Positions 8,746 to 16,831 of a DNA stretch of 38,555 nt are shown piece by piece. Within the stretch, counting starts at the first letter, position 1. Every line of letters starts with the position of its first letter. The notes under the pieces are model-generated. The model made no database searches. It was not told the DNA's origin and saw only the letters and a program-made list of their open reading frames with translations. This stretch comes from Hydrogenophilales bacterium CG_4_10_14_3_um_filter_63_21 (GTDB taxonomy: Bacteria > Pseudomonadota > Gammaproteobacteria > Burkholderiales > Thiobacillaceae), in the NCBI GenBank assembly GCA_002784045.1, contig PFJX01000016.1, forward strand, positions 318-38,872, in the 5' to 3' direction. The translations under genes and the position numbers were made by a program.

Positions 8746-8845
8746 TGTAGCGCCGGCGTCTCGCCGGCTTTGTCCTTCTGATCAGGCCCACGAAGCCGGC
8801 GAGACGCCGGCGCTACAGTGGGGGTGTGGGCTTGTTTCACGTTAA
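8746..8845. repeat. Large perfect palindrome (family A, copy 1) with flank
   Basis: A 25-bp perfect inverted repeat (8746-8770 and 8793-8817) begins TGTAGCGCCGGCG and ends CGCCGGCGCTACA, around a 22-base centre containing CTGATCAGGCCCACG. The 16-base sequence GCTTGTTTCACGTTAA at 8830-8845 reappears, inverted, at 16664-16679 beside copy 2. The mobile or duplicated unit is thus larger than the palindrome itself. The hairpin lies between gmk and convergent ppnP and could terminate both transcripts. Confidence 0.85.
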
Positions 8846-8858
8846 CGGACATCCGGGA

Positions 8859-9176
8859 TCAGCCGAAGTGGCAGACGTAGTGATAAGCCTCGCCCGCCGC
8901 CACCTCGATCTCGAAGCTGGAGTTACCCGGCACCGAGAAGGATTCACCGACGCCGTATTGTTTCCACTCAATTTCACCCCTCAACAGCACACGGCAGCGG
9001 CCATCCACGCCTTCCATGATTTCCGGCACGCCGGTATTGAAGATCAGGCGCGCCGGCAGGATGACGCCCACGGATTTCTTGCTGCCGTCGGCGAACTGGA
9101 CTGTGTGGGAGATACATTTTCCGTCGAAGTAGACGTTGGCTTTCTTGATGACGGCGACGTTGTCGAATTGGGCCAT
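8859..9176 (-). CDS. ppnP: Pyrimidine/purine nucleoside phosphorylase PpnP
   Basis: The 105-residue protein belongs to the small cupin-like YaiE/DUF1255 family now known as PpnP, which phosphorolyses many nucleosides to a free base and ribose 1-phosphate. Recognisable segments are [58 protein letters not shown] and YHYVCHFG at the end. Its length is typical (about 94-106). An AAGGAAAG ribosome site lies just upstream. It is the last gene in the minus-strand argD-to-ppnP run, 19 bases after the DUF2283 gene, and ends before the family A palindrome. Confidence 0.92.
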   Translation of the reverse strand: MAQFDNVAVIKKANVYFDGKCISHTVQFADGSKKSVGVILPARLIFNTGVPEIMEGVDGRCRVLLRGEIEWKQYGVGESFSVPGNSSFEIEVAAGEAYHYVCHFG

Positions 9177-9195
9177 GAGCTTTCCTTTCCGTTAT

Positions 9196-9426
9196 TCAGG
9201 CAGCCAGAGGAACACGCGTTTCCTGGCTACCCAGTTCCAATATGATCTGCCCCTCATCCTCAGCCAATTGAGCATTGGCGTTGAGTAGTTCAAAACCATA
9301 GACCGTGCCGTCCGCCGCCATGTCCACATTGAGTTCGTCGCTGATGCGCAGCGTGGTCACCGGCCCGGTCTTCTCATGCAGGCGCAGATAAGCGATGTTG
9401 TAGCGGGGGTCATAAGTCAGTTTCAT
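9196..9426 (-). CDS. DUF2283 protein, candidate antitoxin-like partner
   Basis: The 76-residue protein starts MKLTYDPRYNIAYLRL and has VYGFELLNANAQL, the usual pattern of DUF2283 (a tyrosine-rich N-terminal strand, then a G.E.L.A motif). The ATG at 9426 is preceded by AGGAG at good spacing; the open frame's two extra upstream codons begin with TTG. It lies 10 bases after the DUF4258 gene. DUF2283 and DUF4258 genes are commonly paired in bacterial genomes and have been suspected to form toxin-antitoxin modules. That role is inference and has no direct support in this sequence. Confidence 0.8.
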   Translation of the reverse strand: MKLTYDPRYNIAYLRLHEKTGPVTTLRISDELNVDMAADGTVYGFELLNANAQLAEDEGQIILELGSQETRVPLAA

Positions 9427-9436
9427 GCCCAACTCC

Positions 9437-9688
9437 TCAGAAGAACTTCACGATCACGGTGATAACCAGCCAGGCGCCATCTTCTTCCACGGCATAGGCT
9501 TCGATCTGTTTGTTGGCATAGACCTTACCGTTCCAGACACCATCGAAAGTAAAGTTGCGGCGAAAACCTTTACGACCGAATTTTGCTGCAAAGCGCTCGC
9601 CTTCCATCACGGTTACCCGTACTTCATCCAACATCGCCCCGCGTTCTTCCAGGCGCTGGGCTGCGTGGGGATGCAAATGGACATCCAT
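9437..9688 (-). CDS. DUF4258 protein, candidate toxin-like partner
   Basis: The 83-residue product (MDVHLHPHAAQRLEERGA, then NKQIEAYAVEEDGAWLVITVIVKFF) fits DUF4258, which starts with a histidine-rich S/PHA..R..ERG helix and ends with a strand of the form W.V.TV.VK. The ATG at 9688 has GGAAG upstream, located in the last codons of argG. The gene begins six bases after the argG stop and is probably translated by coupling from argG. It pairs with the downstream DUF2283 gene. Toxin activity is a hypothesis based on gene pairing and on the small, basic, RelE-like size; no catalytic residue can be assigned here. Confidence 0.8.
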   Translation of the reverse strand: MDVHLHPHAAQRLEERGAMLDEVRVTVMEGERFAAKFGRKGFRRNFTFDGVWNGKVYANKQIEAYAVEEDGAWLVITVIVKFF

Positions 9689-9694
9689 CAAGGA

Positions 9695-10920
<1,226 letters not shown>

Positions 10921-10924
<4 letters not shown>

Positions 10925-11127
10925 AGTTGATCTTCAGAAATATCCGCGAGTTTGAGTAAATGCCTGAGCAGGCCGGTTTTCAGCAATTCATTGCCGTGAA
11001 TCGGCACCGACAACCGTGCCATGCTGCCCGATCTTCCGTAAATATGATGGCTGCCGTTGATCCGCATGAGCTGCCAGCCATGCCGTTCCAGCAAACGGGC
11101 AAGTTACTTGCCACTGATTGATTTCAT
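10921..11127 (-). pseudogene. hicA: HicA mRNA interferase toxin, nonsense-inactivated
   Basis: The minus strand reads MKSISGK, then TAA (11104-11106), then LARLLERHGWQLMRINGSHH and [40 protein letters not shown]. This is a full HicA sequence including the catalytic GSHHIY histidine and the PIHGNEL segment. Only codon 8 is broken; the family residue there is normally Glu (GAA), one base from TAA. The ATG overlaps the hicB stop as ATGA, and the stop overlaps the argG start. The remaining frame has no other defect, which points to a recent or selected single-base inactivation. Internal ATG re-initiation would lose the first helix. A sequencing error cannot be excluded. Confidence 0.88.
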
Positions 11128-11327
11128 ACCGCGATTTCAAGGACGCGGTCCGTCGCTTCCGTGGCTATCTGGCTGACATCCACGGCCAGGCAGCCTTCCA
11201 CCGCCTCGCAGAGATTGGCAAGCAATTCCTCGAAATTCTCTCCCTGGGTGGCGCATCCTGGAAGAGTGGGGACTTCGGCCCAATAACTGCCTTCTTCGGC
11301 GTTATGGACGATGACTTTCAGCTTCAT
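11124..11327 (-). CDS. hicB: HicB-family antitoxin
   Basis: The 67-residue protein (MKLKVIVHNAEEGSYWAEVP, LPGCATQGENFEELLANLCEAVEG) is the partial RNase H-fold domain of HicB antitoxins, with the E/A-x-VP-x-LPGC-x-(T/S)-x-G signature. There is no C-terminal HTH or ribbon-helix-helix extension, so it probably neutralises HicA without a strong DNA-binding role. Its stop overlaps the start of the hicA frame by ATGA. It begins 27 bases after argF in the same direction. With hicA nonsense-mutated it is an orphan antitoxin that could still counter HicA toxins encoded elsewhere; that is inference. Confidence 0.9.
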   Translation of the reverse strand: MKLKVIVHNAEEGSYWAEVPTLPGCATQGENFEELLANLCEAVEGCLAVDVSQIATEATDRVLEIAV

Positions 11328-11354
11328 GGCACGGGCCTCCTCATGTTCAAGGCG

Positions 11355-12281
11355 TCAGTCCTCGACGCGCCCACGCAGCAAATATTCCAGCAACGCTTTC
11401 TGGGTATGCAGCCGGTTTTCCGCCTCGTCCCAGACCACCGATTGCGGGCCGTCGATGACGGCGGCTTCCACTTCCTCGCCGCGATGCGCGGGCAGGCAGT
11501 GCATGAACAGGGCAGCGTCGGCGGCCACCCGCATCATGTCGCTATCCACCTGCCAGTCGGCGAAGGCCTTGATACGGGAGGCGGATTCCGCTTCAAAGCC
11601 CATGCTGGTCCAGACGTCGGTGGTCACTAGATCGGCACCACGGCAGGCGTCCATCGGATCGGCGAATTCTTCGTAATGGGTGGTGGTGAACAGGCCGGCG
11701 CGGGCCGCTTCCACTTCGTAGCCGGGCGGGGTGGAGACGTGGACGTTGAAGTCCAGCACCTCGGCGGCTTGCAGCCAGGTATTGCACATGTTGTTGGAGT
11801 CGCCGATCCAGGCCACGGTCTTGCCCTGGATGGGGCCGCGCTGTTCGATGAAGGTGTAGATGTCGGCGAGGATCTGGCAGGGGTGGTATTCGTTGGTGAG
11901 GCCGTTGATGACCGGCACCCGCGAATGGGCGGCGAAACGTTCGATGATGTCCTGCTCGAAGGTACGGATCATCACCACGTCCACCATCCGCGAGATCACT
12001 TCCGCCGCGTCTTCCACCGGCTCGCCACGCCCCAACTGGGTGTCGCGGGTGTTGAGGTAGATCGCAGCACCGCCCAACTGGTGCATGCCCGCCTCGAAGG
12101 AAAGGCGAGTGCGGGTCGAGTTCTTCTCGAAGATCATCGCCAAGGTGCGGTCAGCCAGCGGATGGTAGGGCTGATAGCGCTTGAAACGATCCTTGATGAC
12201 GCGGGTACGGGCGAACAGGTGTTCCAGTTCGTCGCGGGAAAAATCCTTGAATTGCAGGAAATGCTTCAGTGCCGGTGACAT
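11355..12281 (-). CDS. argF: Ornithine carbamoyltransferase
   Basis: ArgF transfers the carbamoyl group from carbamoyl phosphate to ornithine, giving citrulline. The 308-residue product has the carbamoyl-phosphate loop FEKNSTRTRLSFE and LGRGEPVEDAAEV. It also has the HPCQ motif in NEYHPCQILADI, the ornithine-binding IGDSNNMCNTWLQA, and MHCLPAHRGEEV near the C-terminus; all active-site segments are intact. The ATG at 12281 lies five bases after the argD stop, so the two are tightly coupled. hicB follows 27 bases downstream. Confidence 0.97.
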   Translation of the reverse strand: MSPALKHFLQFKDFSRDELEHLFARTRVIKDRFKRYQPYHPLADRTLAMIFEKNSTRTRLSFEAGMHQLGGAAIYLNTRDTQLGRGEPVEDAAEVISRMVDVVMIRTFEQDIIERFAAHSRVPVINGLTNEYHPCQILADIYTFIEQRGPIQGKTVAWIGDSNNMCNTWLQAAEVLDFNVHVSTPPGYEVEAARAGLFTTTHYEEFADPMDACRGADLVTTDVWTSMGFEAESASRIKAFADWQVDSDMMRVAADAALFMHCLPAHRGEEVEAAVIDGPQSVVWDEAENRLHTQKALLEYLLRGRVED

Positions 12282-12286
12282 GGAAC

Positions 12287-13459
12287 TTACTCCAGGAACG
12301 CCTTGATCAACGCCGCCAGTTTTTCCGTGAGCAAAGCGGCTTCCTCGCGCTTCAGGATCAGCGGTGGCAGCAGGCGCACCACCGACTCATTGGTGACGTT
12401 GATCAGCAGTTTCCGCGCCAGCGCCTGTTTCACCAGGTCGCCGCAGGGCCGATCGAGTTCGATGCCGATCATCAGTCCCTGGCCACGCACCTCGCGCACA
12501 CCGGCGAGGCCGGCGAGGCGGTGCAGCAGATCGGCGCGGATAAAGGCGCCGACTGCCGCCGCGTTTTCCAGCAACTTGTCGTCTTCCATCACCCGCAAGG
12601 TGGTGAGCGCCGCCACGCAGGCTAGCGGATTGCCGCCGAAGGTGGAACCGTGCTTGCCCGCCACGAAGGTTTCCGCCGCCACGCCGCGCGCGAGACACGC
12701 CCCGATCGGTACGCCTGAGCCCAGGCCCTTGGCCAGGGTCATCACGTCGGGCTTGATGTCCGTGTGCTGGAAGGCGAACCAGGTGCCGGTGCGGCCGATG
12801 CCGGTCTGCACTTCGTCCAGCATCAGCAGCCAGGCGTTTTCGTCACAGATACGGCGCAGTTGGGCCAGATAGTCGAGTTGTGGAACCTGCACGCCGCCCT
12901 CGCCCTGATACGGCTCCACCAGCACGGCAACGATATTCTTGTGATGTTCGGCCAAAGCGGCGACGGCCCCAGCATCGCCGAAGGGGACACGCACGAAACC
13001 GGTCACTAGCGGCTCGAAACCCGCCTGTACCTTGCGGTTGCCGGTGGCCGAGAGAGTGGCCATCGTCCTGCCGTGGAAGCTTTTTTCCATGACCACGATG
13101 GCCGGGTTTTCGATGCCGCGGTTGTGGGCATAAAGGCGAGCGATCTTGATCGCCGCTTCATTGGCCTCGGCCCCGGAATTGCAGAAAAAAGCGCGTTCCA
13201 GACCGGACAAGGTGCACAGGCGCTCGGCCAAGCGTTCCTGGAGGGGAATCCGATACAGATTGGAGGTGTGGAGCAGCCGTCCGGCTTGCTCGCACAAGGC
13301 TCGCGCCAGAACCGGATGGGCATGGCCCAAGCCGCTGACGGCCACCCCGGCCAGGGCATCCAGATAGCGGTCGCCGTTCTCGTCGAACAGCCAGACCCCT
13401 TCACCACGGTCAAACGCCACCGGCTGGCGAGCATAGGTTTGCATCAGGTAATCGGACAT
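12287..13459 (-). CDS. argD: Acetylornithine aminotransferase
   Basis: ArgD is a class III PLP-dependent aminotransferase making N-acetylornithine from its semialdehyde; the same fold also serves succinyldiaminopimelate in lysine synthesis. The 390-residue product has TYARQPVAFDRGEGVWLFD, CNSGAEANEAAIK, FHGRT, LMLDEVQTGIGRTG and TLAKGLGSGVPIGA, with the PLP-binding lysine in TLAKGLG. The ATG at 13459 is preceded by GGAAAG; an ATG five codons upstream at 13474 lacks a ribosome site. It is the first gene of the arg cluster, followed by argF. Confidence 0.95.
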   Translation of the reverse strand: MSDYLMQTYARQPVAFDRGEGVWLFDENGDRYLDALAGVAVSGLGHAHPVLARALCEQAGRLLHTSNLYRIPLQERLAERLCTLSGLERAFFCNSGAEANEAAIKIARLYAHNRGIENPAIVVMEKSFHGRTMATLSATGNRKVQAGFEPLVTGFVRVPFGDAGAVAALAEHHKNIVAVLVEPYQGEGGVQVPQLDYLAQLRRICDENAWLLMLDEVQTGIGRTGTWFAFQHTDIKPDVMTLAKGLGSGVPIGACLARGVAAETFVAGKHGSTFGGNPLACVAALTTLRVMEDDKLLENAAAVGAFIRADLLHRLAGLAGVREVRGQGLMIGIELDRPCGDLVKQALARKLLINVTNESVVRLLPPLILKREEAALLTEKLAALIKAFLE

Positions 13460-13535
13460 TTCTTGGCTTTCCATGCGCTGAAAAACAGTTGCGGCAGCCT
13501 CGGCCGCCGCTCAGCGTCGATAAAGAAAGCGGGGA

Positions 13536-13563
13536 AACATACCACCAAATCATTAAATTACAA
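13536..13563 (-). promoter_or_regulatory. Candidate sigma-70 promoter of the argD cluster
   Basis: On the minus strand, TTGTAA (13558-13563) and TATGTT (13536-13541) are spaced 16 bases apart in the most AT-rich part of the argD/pabB spacer, about 77 bases upstream of the argD start. It is the only such pairing I see upstream of the cluster. No ArgR operator can be assigned with confidence. Confidence 0.4.
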
Positions 13564-13601
13564 ACGGGGCGGAAGGCCTCCAGCAGGATCGTAGGATGTG
13601 G

Positions 13602-14957
13602 TTACCGAAACCCCGCCAGCACCTCCTGCAACGCGCGAGCTTTGTCCTGGCATTCCTGGTATTCGGCCGCGGCGTCGGAATCCGCCACCAGGCCGCCGCC
13701 GGCCCAGAAACGCAGATGGTTGTCGGCGCGGGTGAGGGTGCGAATGGCGAGGTTGCTATCCATGCCACCATCGTGGCCGAGATAACCGATGGCGCCACAA
13801 TAGATGCCGCGCCGTTCCGCTTCCAGTTCCTCGATGATCTGCATGGCGCGCAGTTTTGGAGCGCCCGTGATCGAGCCGCCGGGAAAGGCCGCCGCCAGTT
13901 GATCGAGGGCGGTCTTGCCCGGACGCAAGCGGCCCCGCACGGTGCTGACCAGATGATGCACGGTGGCAAAACTTTCCACGGCGAACAGGCTGGGCACGGT
14001 GACGCTGCCAGGAACGCAGACCTGGCCCAGGTCATTGCGCAGCAGGTCCACGATCATCAGGTTTTCCGCGCGGTCTTTCGCGCTGCTGAAAAGTTCAGCC
14101 TTACGCCGGGCGTCTTCGCCTGGGTCTTCGCTGCGTGGCCGGGTTCCCTTGATCGGCCGGGTTTCAACCAGACCGCCCCGCACCGAGAGAAAGCGTTCCG
14201 GCGAGGAGGACAGCACCTGGCCGAAGGGAAAGTTGAGCCAGGCCGAAAACGGCGCCGGATTGCGCGCGCGCAGCGCCAGGTAAAGCGGCCAGGGATGGCC
14301 GCGGCAGGGGGCGGCGAAGCGCAAGGCCAGGTTGACCTGGTAGCAATCGCCCTCCCGGATGTAGTTCCGCACCTGGGCGAAAGCCCGCCGATAAGCCTCG
14401 GGGCTGAGGCTGGAGTCGATCTCGCCGGTAAGGGCGAAATCCGGCGCGGCCGGCGCCCCCCGTAAGCTGGCCAGAAAGCGGTCCGCCCATGCCCGCCCGA
14501 CAGTATCGTCACTCGCCCAGAGCCGGCAGGTGCGATCAAAGTGGTCAACTACCAACGCGCCGTCGTAAATCCCCACCGCCATTTCCGGCAGGCCTTCAGC
14601 ATTGCTGGCCAGGCTCGGCAGGCGATGCAGGCGCCGCGCCAGGTCGTAAGCGAAGTAACCCAGAGCGCCGCCGGCGAAGGGCGCCACCGCCGCATCCACT
14701 TGCGGGCCCAGTTGCGCGCGCAGCAATTGCAGGGGGCACGCCCGGCTCAGCTTGAAGTGGCCATCCATGGACTCGATGCGGGTTTCCAGCCCACGCGTGA
14801 CCAAGGTGGCACGCGGCCACGCGGTGATGATGTCGTGGCGACCAGCCCGGCAGGCCGGCCAGGCGCTGTCCAGCCAATGCGCCCAGGGCTGCCGCGCCAA
14901 AGGGGCGAACAGGCGCGCGCAGTCGTCGGGATAAGGCAGGTCGAGAGAAATAATCAC
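13602..14957 (-). CDS. pabB: Aminodeoxychorismate synthase component I
   Basis: PabB converts chorismate and amine from PabA glutamine hydrolysis to 4-amino-4-deoxychorismate for folate. With the GTG start at 14957 the product is 451 residues, like the 453-residue E. coli protein. The open frame continues about 98 codons further upstream through a repeat region, without family similarity. Key segments are LSSSPERFLSV, ETRPIKGTRPR with the active-site lysine that distinguishes PabB from TrpE, LMIVDLLRNDLGQV, PGGSITGAPKLRAMQII and GAIGYLGHDGGMDSNLAIRT. It has no fused PabA or PabC domain. The TAA stop lies in GTAGGATGTGGTTACC, a possible decayed repeat. Confidence 0.92.
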   Translation of the reverse strand: MIISLDLPYPDDCARLFAPLARQPWAHWLDSAWPACRAGRHDIITAWPRATLVTRGLETRIESMDGHFKLSRACPLQLLRAQLGPQVDAAVAPFAGGALGYFAYDLARRLHRLPSLASNAEGLPEMAVGIYDGALVVDHFDRTCRLWASDDTVGRAWADRFLASLRGAPAAPDFALTGEIDSSLSPEAYRRAFAQVRNYIREGDCYQVNLALRFAAPCRGHPWPLYLALRARNPAPFSAWLNFPFGQVLSSSPERFLSVRGGLVETRPIKGTRPRSEDPGEDARRKAELFSSAKDRAENLMIVDLLRNDLGQVCVPGSVTVPSLFAVESFATVHHLVSTVRGRLRPGKTALDQLAAAFPGGSITGAPKLRAMQIIEELEAERRGIYCGAIGYLGHDGGMDSNLAIRTLTRADNHLRFWAGGGLVADSDAAAEYQECQDKARALQEVLAGFR

Positions 14958-15000
14958 AACGTAGGATCCAAAGCACAGCAGCGGTTCGCCCTGACGGGAT

Positions 15001-15069
15001 GAGCCGCCTGATAAATCCCCTACCCCGCGGGGGCCAAGTCGATGTTGGGGCGGCTTGGGCTTCGACTTG
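15001..15069. repeat. Palindromic repeat (family C, copy 2)
   Basis: This copy matches the hemW-internal repeat in blocks GAGCCGCC, CGGGGGCCAAGTCG, GTTGGGGCGGC and CGACTTG, and carries an extra 14 or so bases (TGATAAATCCCCTAC region) absent from the hemW copy. The CAAGTCGA (15035-15042) and TCGACTTG (15062-15069) arms form a hairpin. The extra bases include TGA and TAA, which would interrupt a reading frame in some orientations; the hemW copy lacks them. Confidence 0.7.
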
Positions 15070-15140
15070 CGAGGGGCACGCATTGTAGCGGGCGAAATGC
15101 CGGCGCTCCTGGCCGGGGCCACGGTGGCGGGGATGTCGAG

Positions 15141-15175
15141 AAGTCCACAGTTTCTGTGGATAACTCTGTGCACAA
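15141..15175. promoter_or_regulatory. DnaA-box-like cluster
   Basis: TGTGGATAA (15155-15163) is a perfect reverse-strand DnaA box (TTATCCACA). TGTGCACAA follows at 15167-15175, one helical turn away in the same orientation, and AAGTCCACA precedes at 15141-15149. A further TGTGGACAC lies at 15331-15339. They may titrate DnaA or regulate pabB; replication origin function is not supported by the gene context. Confidence 0.4.
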
Positions 15176-15445
15176 ACACGGGACAAGTCGCTTGGCTGCC
15201 CCGCCCATCGGTCGCTTGTGTCTGGCGACTACTTTTTAGGCAGGCACCCAACTATTAAAAATCAATGGGTTACAAAAACATCCAACAACATCATGGAGAT
15301 ACGCACGCTTTCTGACAAAGATGTTGCAACTGTGGACACAAGTCGCACTTGACACCCTTAAAAGATGGCGAGAAGCCAGTGCTGAAGCGGGTTTACACCC
15401 CAAGCCGGCAGCCCGCACGCCTTGTTCGGCCCACAAGCAGGCCTC

Positions 15446-16618
15446 CTACGGCGCGTAGACGAAATACAACCCCAACTGCCGCAACAAGTTCTGCCCCAAC
15501 GCGTCTTCGTTGCCAACCAGGCGGGGTCGCACGGCGACTATCTGGACTCTGGACAGGCCCGCCGCCAGCGGCAGTGCGGGAGGAAAGGAAAATTCCAGGG
15601 TTTGCGCCACGCCCTGGCCAAGCTGCGCGAGCAATCCCTTGGGCTGCGCCGCGACGGGCAATGCGGGACAGCTTGCCGGGCGCTCGCGCGCCAGTCGTTC
15701 CAGGGGCGCGCGAGCGCCTTGTTCGAGACGGGCCAGCGCGGAGTCGAGCTCGGCGGCGGGCGCGCACAAATCCAGCAGGCTGACGTCGGCTTCGACCCCC
15801 GTGCTGGATTCCGCAGTGACTTGCAGCGCAATGCTTACGGCGGCAAGCGCCCCCTCTACCCGAGCCGGCACCCTCGCCTCCAGATGGCCACGCAGGCTGA
15901 GCGGCAGGCGTTCGTCGCGCCCAGCCGCCCGCCGCCACTTGAAGCCTTCCATGAACCACGCCAGGCCCCTTCCCGCATGGGTGGCGGTGTCTGCAAGCCG
16001 TAAGTAGTCGAAGCCATAGCCGGTCATCATGCCGTTCTCGCCGAGGTGCTCCACATCCGCCTGAACCAGGGCTTCCAGGGCTTCACGGCCAGGTTGTGCG
16101 GCCACCACGCGGGTGCTGATCCAATGCCTCGCTTGCGGGCCGAAATCCGCCCCGGCGAGAAGGTCGTAGATCGGCTTGGGCAGCCCGGCCGCTTGCGGCG
16201 AGGCGAAGGCGAGCAGGCTGTAGGCGCGCCCCTCATGCACGCTGGCAAGTTGGAACACGATCGCGCCGCCGTCATTGGCCGGGCGCCGGCAGACCAGCCA
16301 GCGCACGCCGGCGATGTCGAGCCCGCCGATTTCCGCGCCGCGGCCGTACTGAGCGCCCCATTTTTTGCGCAGATTGGCGTGGAACGCCGCCGCGTCGGCC
16401 TTGAGTGGCGTGGACTCGCGCGGCAGCGCGACTTGCAGAGCGACGCCCTGGAGAGCCGGCCACTCCAGCAGATAAACGCCGTCCTCCTTTTCCTGCGCCG
16501 GATCGCCTCGCCGCCAGCCGGCATCCGGCGACAGGTGTAGAGCGTCGATGCGCAACGCCTCCGCCAACGCGGCCTGCACCGATAACAACAACATCCCGCA
16601 CAACAGCCAGCCTCTCAT
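15446..16618 (-). CDS. Secreted protein of unknown function
   Basis: The 390-residue product starts MRGWLLCGMLLLSVQAALA, a clear Sec signal peptide with likely cleavage after ALA, so it should be periplasmic or exported. I do not recognise a family. Visible features are a mixed alpha/beta middle (GGAIVFQLASVHEGRAYSLL) and a few cysteines (VCRRP, LDLCAP, PASCPALP), too far apart for a haem motif. The C-terminus ends in LRQLGLYFVYAP. The start at 16618 gives the best signal peptide; 11 more codons upstream (MRVQTWGGEIS) would spoil it. It is convergent with nothing and lies between pabB and divergent hrpA, probably as its own unit. The TAG stop falls in GTAG, followed on its strand by a weak GGCC hairpin. 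Confidence 0.8.
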   Translation of the reverse strand: MRGWLLCGMLLLSVQAALAEALRIDALHLSPDAGWRRGDPAQEKEDGVYLLEWPALQGVALQVALPRESTPLKADAAAFHANLRKKWGAQYGRGAEIGGLDIAGVRWLVCRRPANDGGAIVFQLASVHEGRAYSLLAFASPQAAGLPKPIYDLLAGADFGPQARHWISTRVVAAQPGREALEALVQADVEHLGENGMMTGYGFDYLRLADTATHAGRGLAWFMEGFKWRRAAGRDERLPLSLRGHLEARVPARVEGALAAVSIALQVTAESSTGVEADVSLLDLCAPAAELDSALARLEQGARAPLERLARERPASCPALPVAAQPKGLLAQLGQGVAQTLEFSFPPALPLAAGLSRVQIVAVRPRLVGNEDALGQNLLRQLGLYFVYAP

Positions 16619-16663
16619 GCTAATTTCGCCGCCCCATGTCTGAACCCTCACTTTCCATCCCTC

Positions 16664-16790
16664 TTAACGTGAAACAAGCTCACGTCCCTCCTGTAGCGCC
16701 GGCTTTATGTCCCGCGGGGACGGTATCCTTTAGGGCCAGCCGGCTTCGTGGGCCTGATCAGAAAGACGCCGGCTGGAAGCCGGCGCTACA
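16664..16790. repeat. Family A repeat, copy 2, inverted and expanded
   Basis: TTAACGTGAAACAAGC (16664-16679) matches the flank of copy 1 in inverted orientation. TGTAGCGCCGGC starts at 16692 and GCCGGCGCTACA ends at 16790. The internal GCCGGCTTCGTGGGCCTGAT (16739-16758) continues into CAGAA and matches the reverse complement of copy 1. About 30 bases after the left arm (TTTATGTCCCGCGGGGACGG region) are not in copy 1. The element fills the spacer upstream of hrpA, so the hrpA frame extending into it is not its true start. Confidence 0.8.
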
Positions 16791-16831
16791 AGTGCGACCG
16801 GTTTCATCAACCAGGGTGGTTCCTGGCCGCC

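Larger units (their letters stand above)
14958..15445. other. 488-base intergenic region: repeats and DnaA-box-like sites, no gene seen
   Basis: No convincing coding sequence is visible; open frames here have no family features. It contains the family C repeat (15001-15069), a degenerate family A palindrome starting TGTAGCG (15084-15107), DnaA-box-like sites (15141-15175 and 15331-15339) and an AT-rich stretch around 15250-15300. Promoters for pabB must lie here or in its first part. Confidence 0.6.

Noticed and set aside
14958-15251. Upstream extension of pabB
   Set aside because: The added residues are encoded by the family C repeat and spacer; the GTG at 14957 gives a protein of normal PabB length.
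14958-15445. Replication origin (oriC)
   Set aside because: DnaA-box-like sites are few, and neither dnaA, dnaN, gyrB, rpmH nor parAB is nearby. Only a weak regulatory or titration site is supported.
16748-16831. Upstream extension of hrpA
   Set aside because: These codons fall in the family A repeat, have no similarity to HrpA, and an ATG at 16832 gives the family N-terminus.
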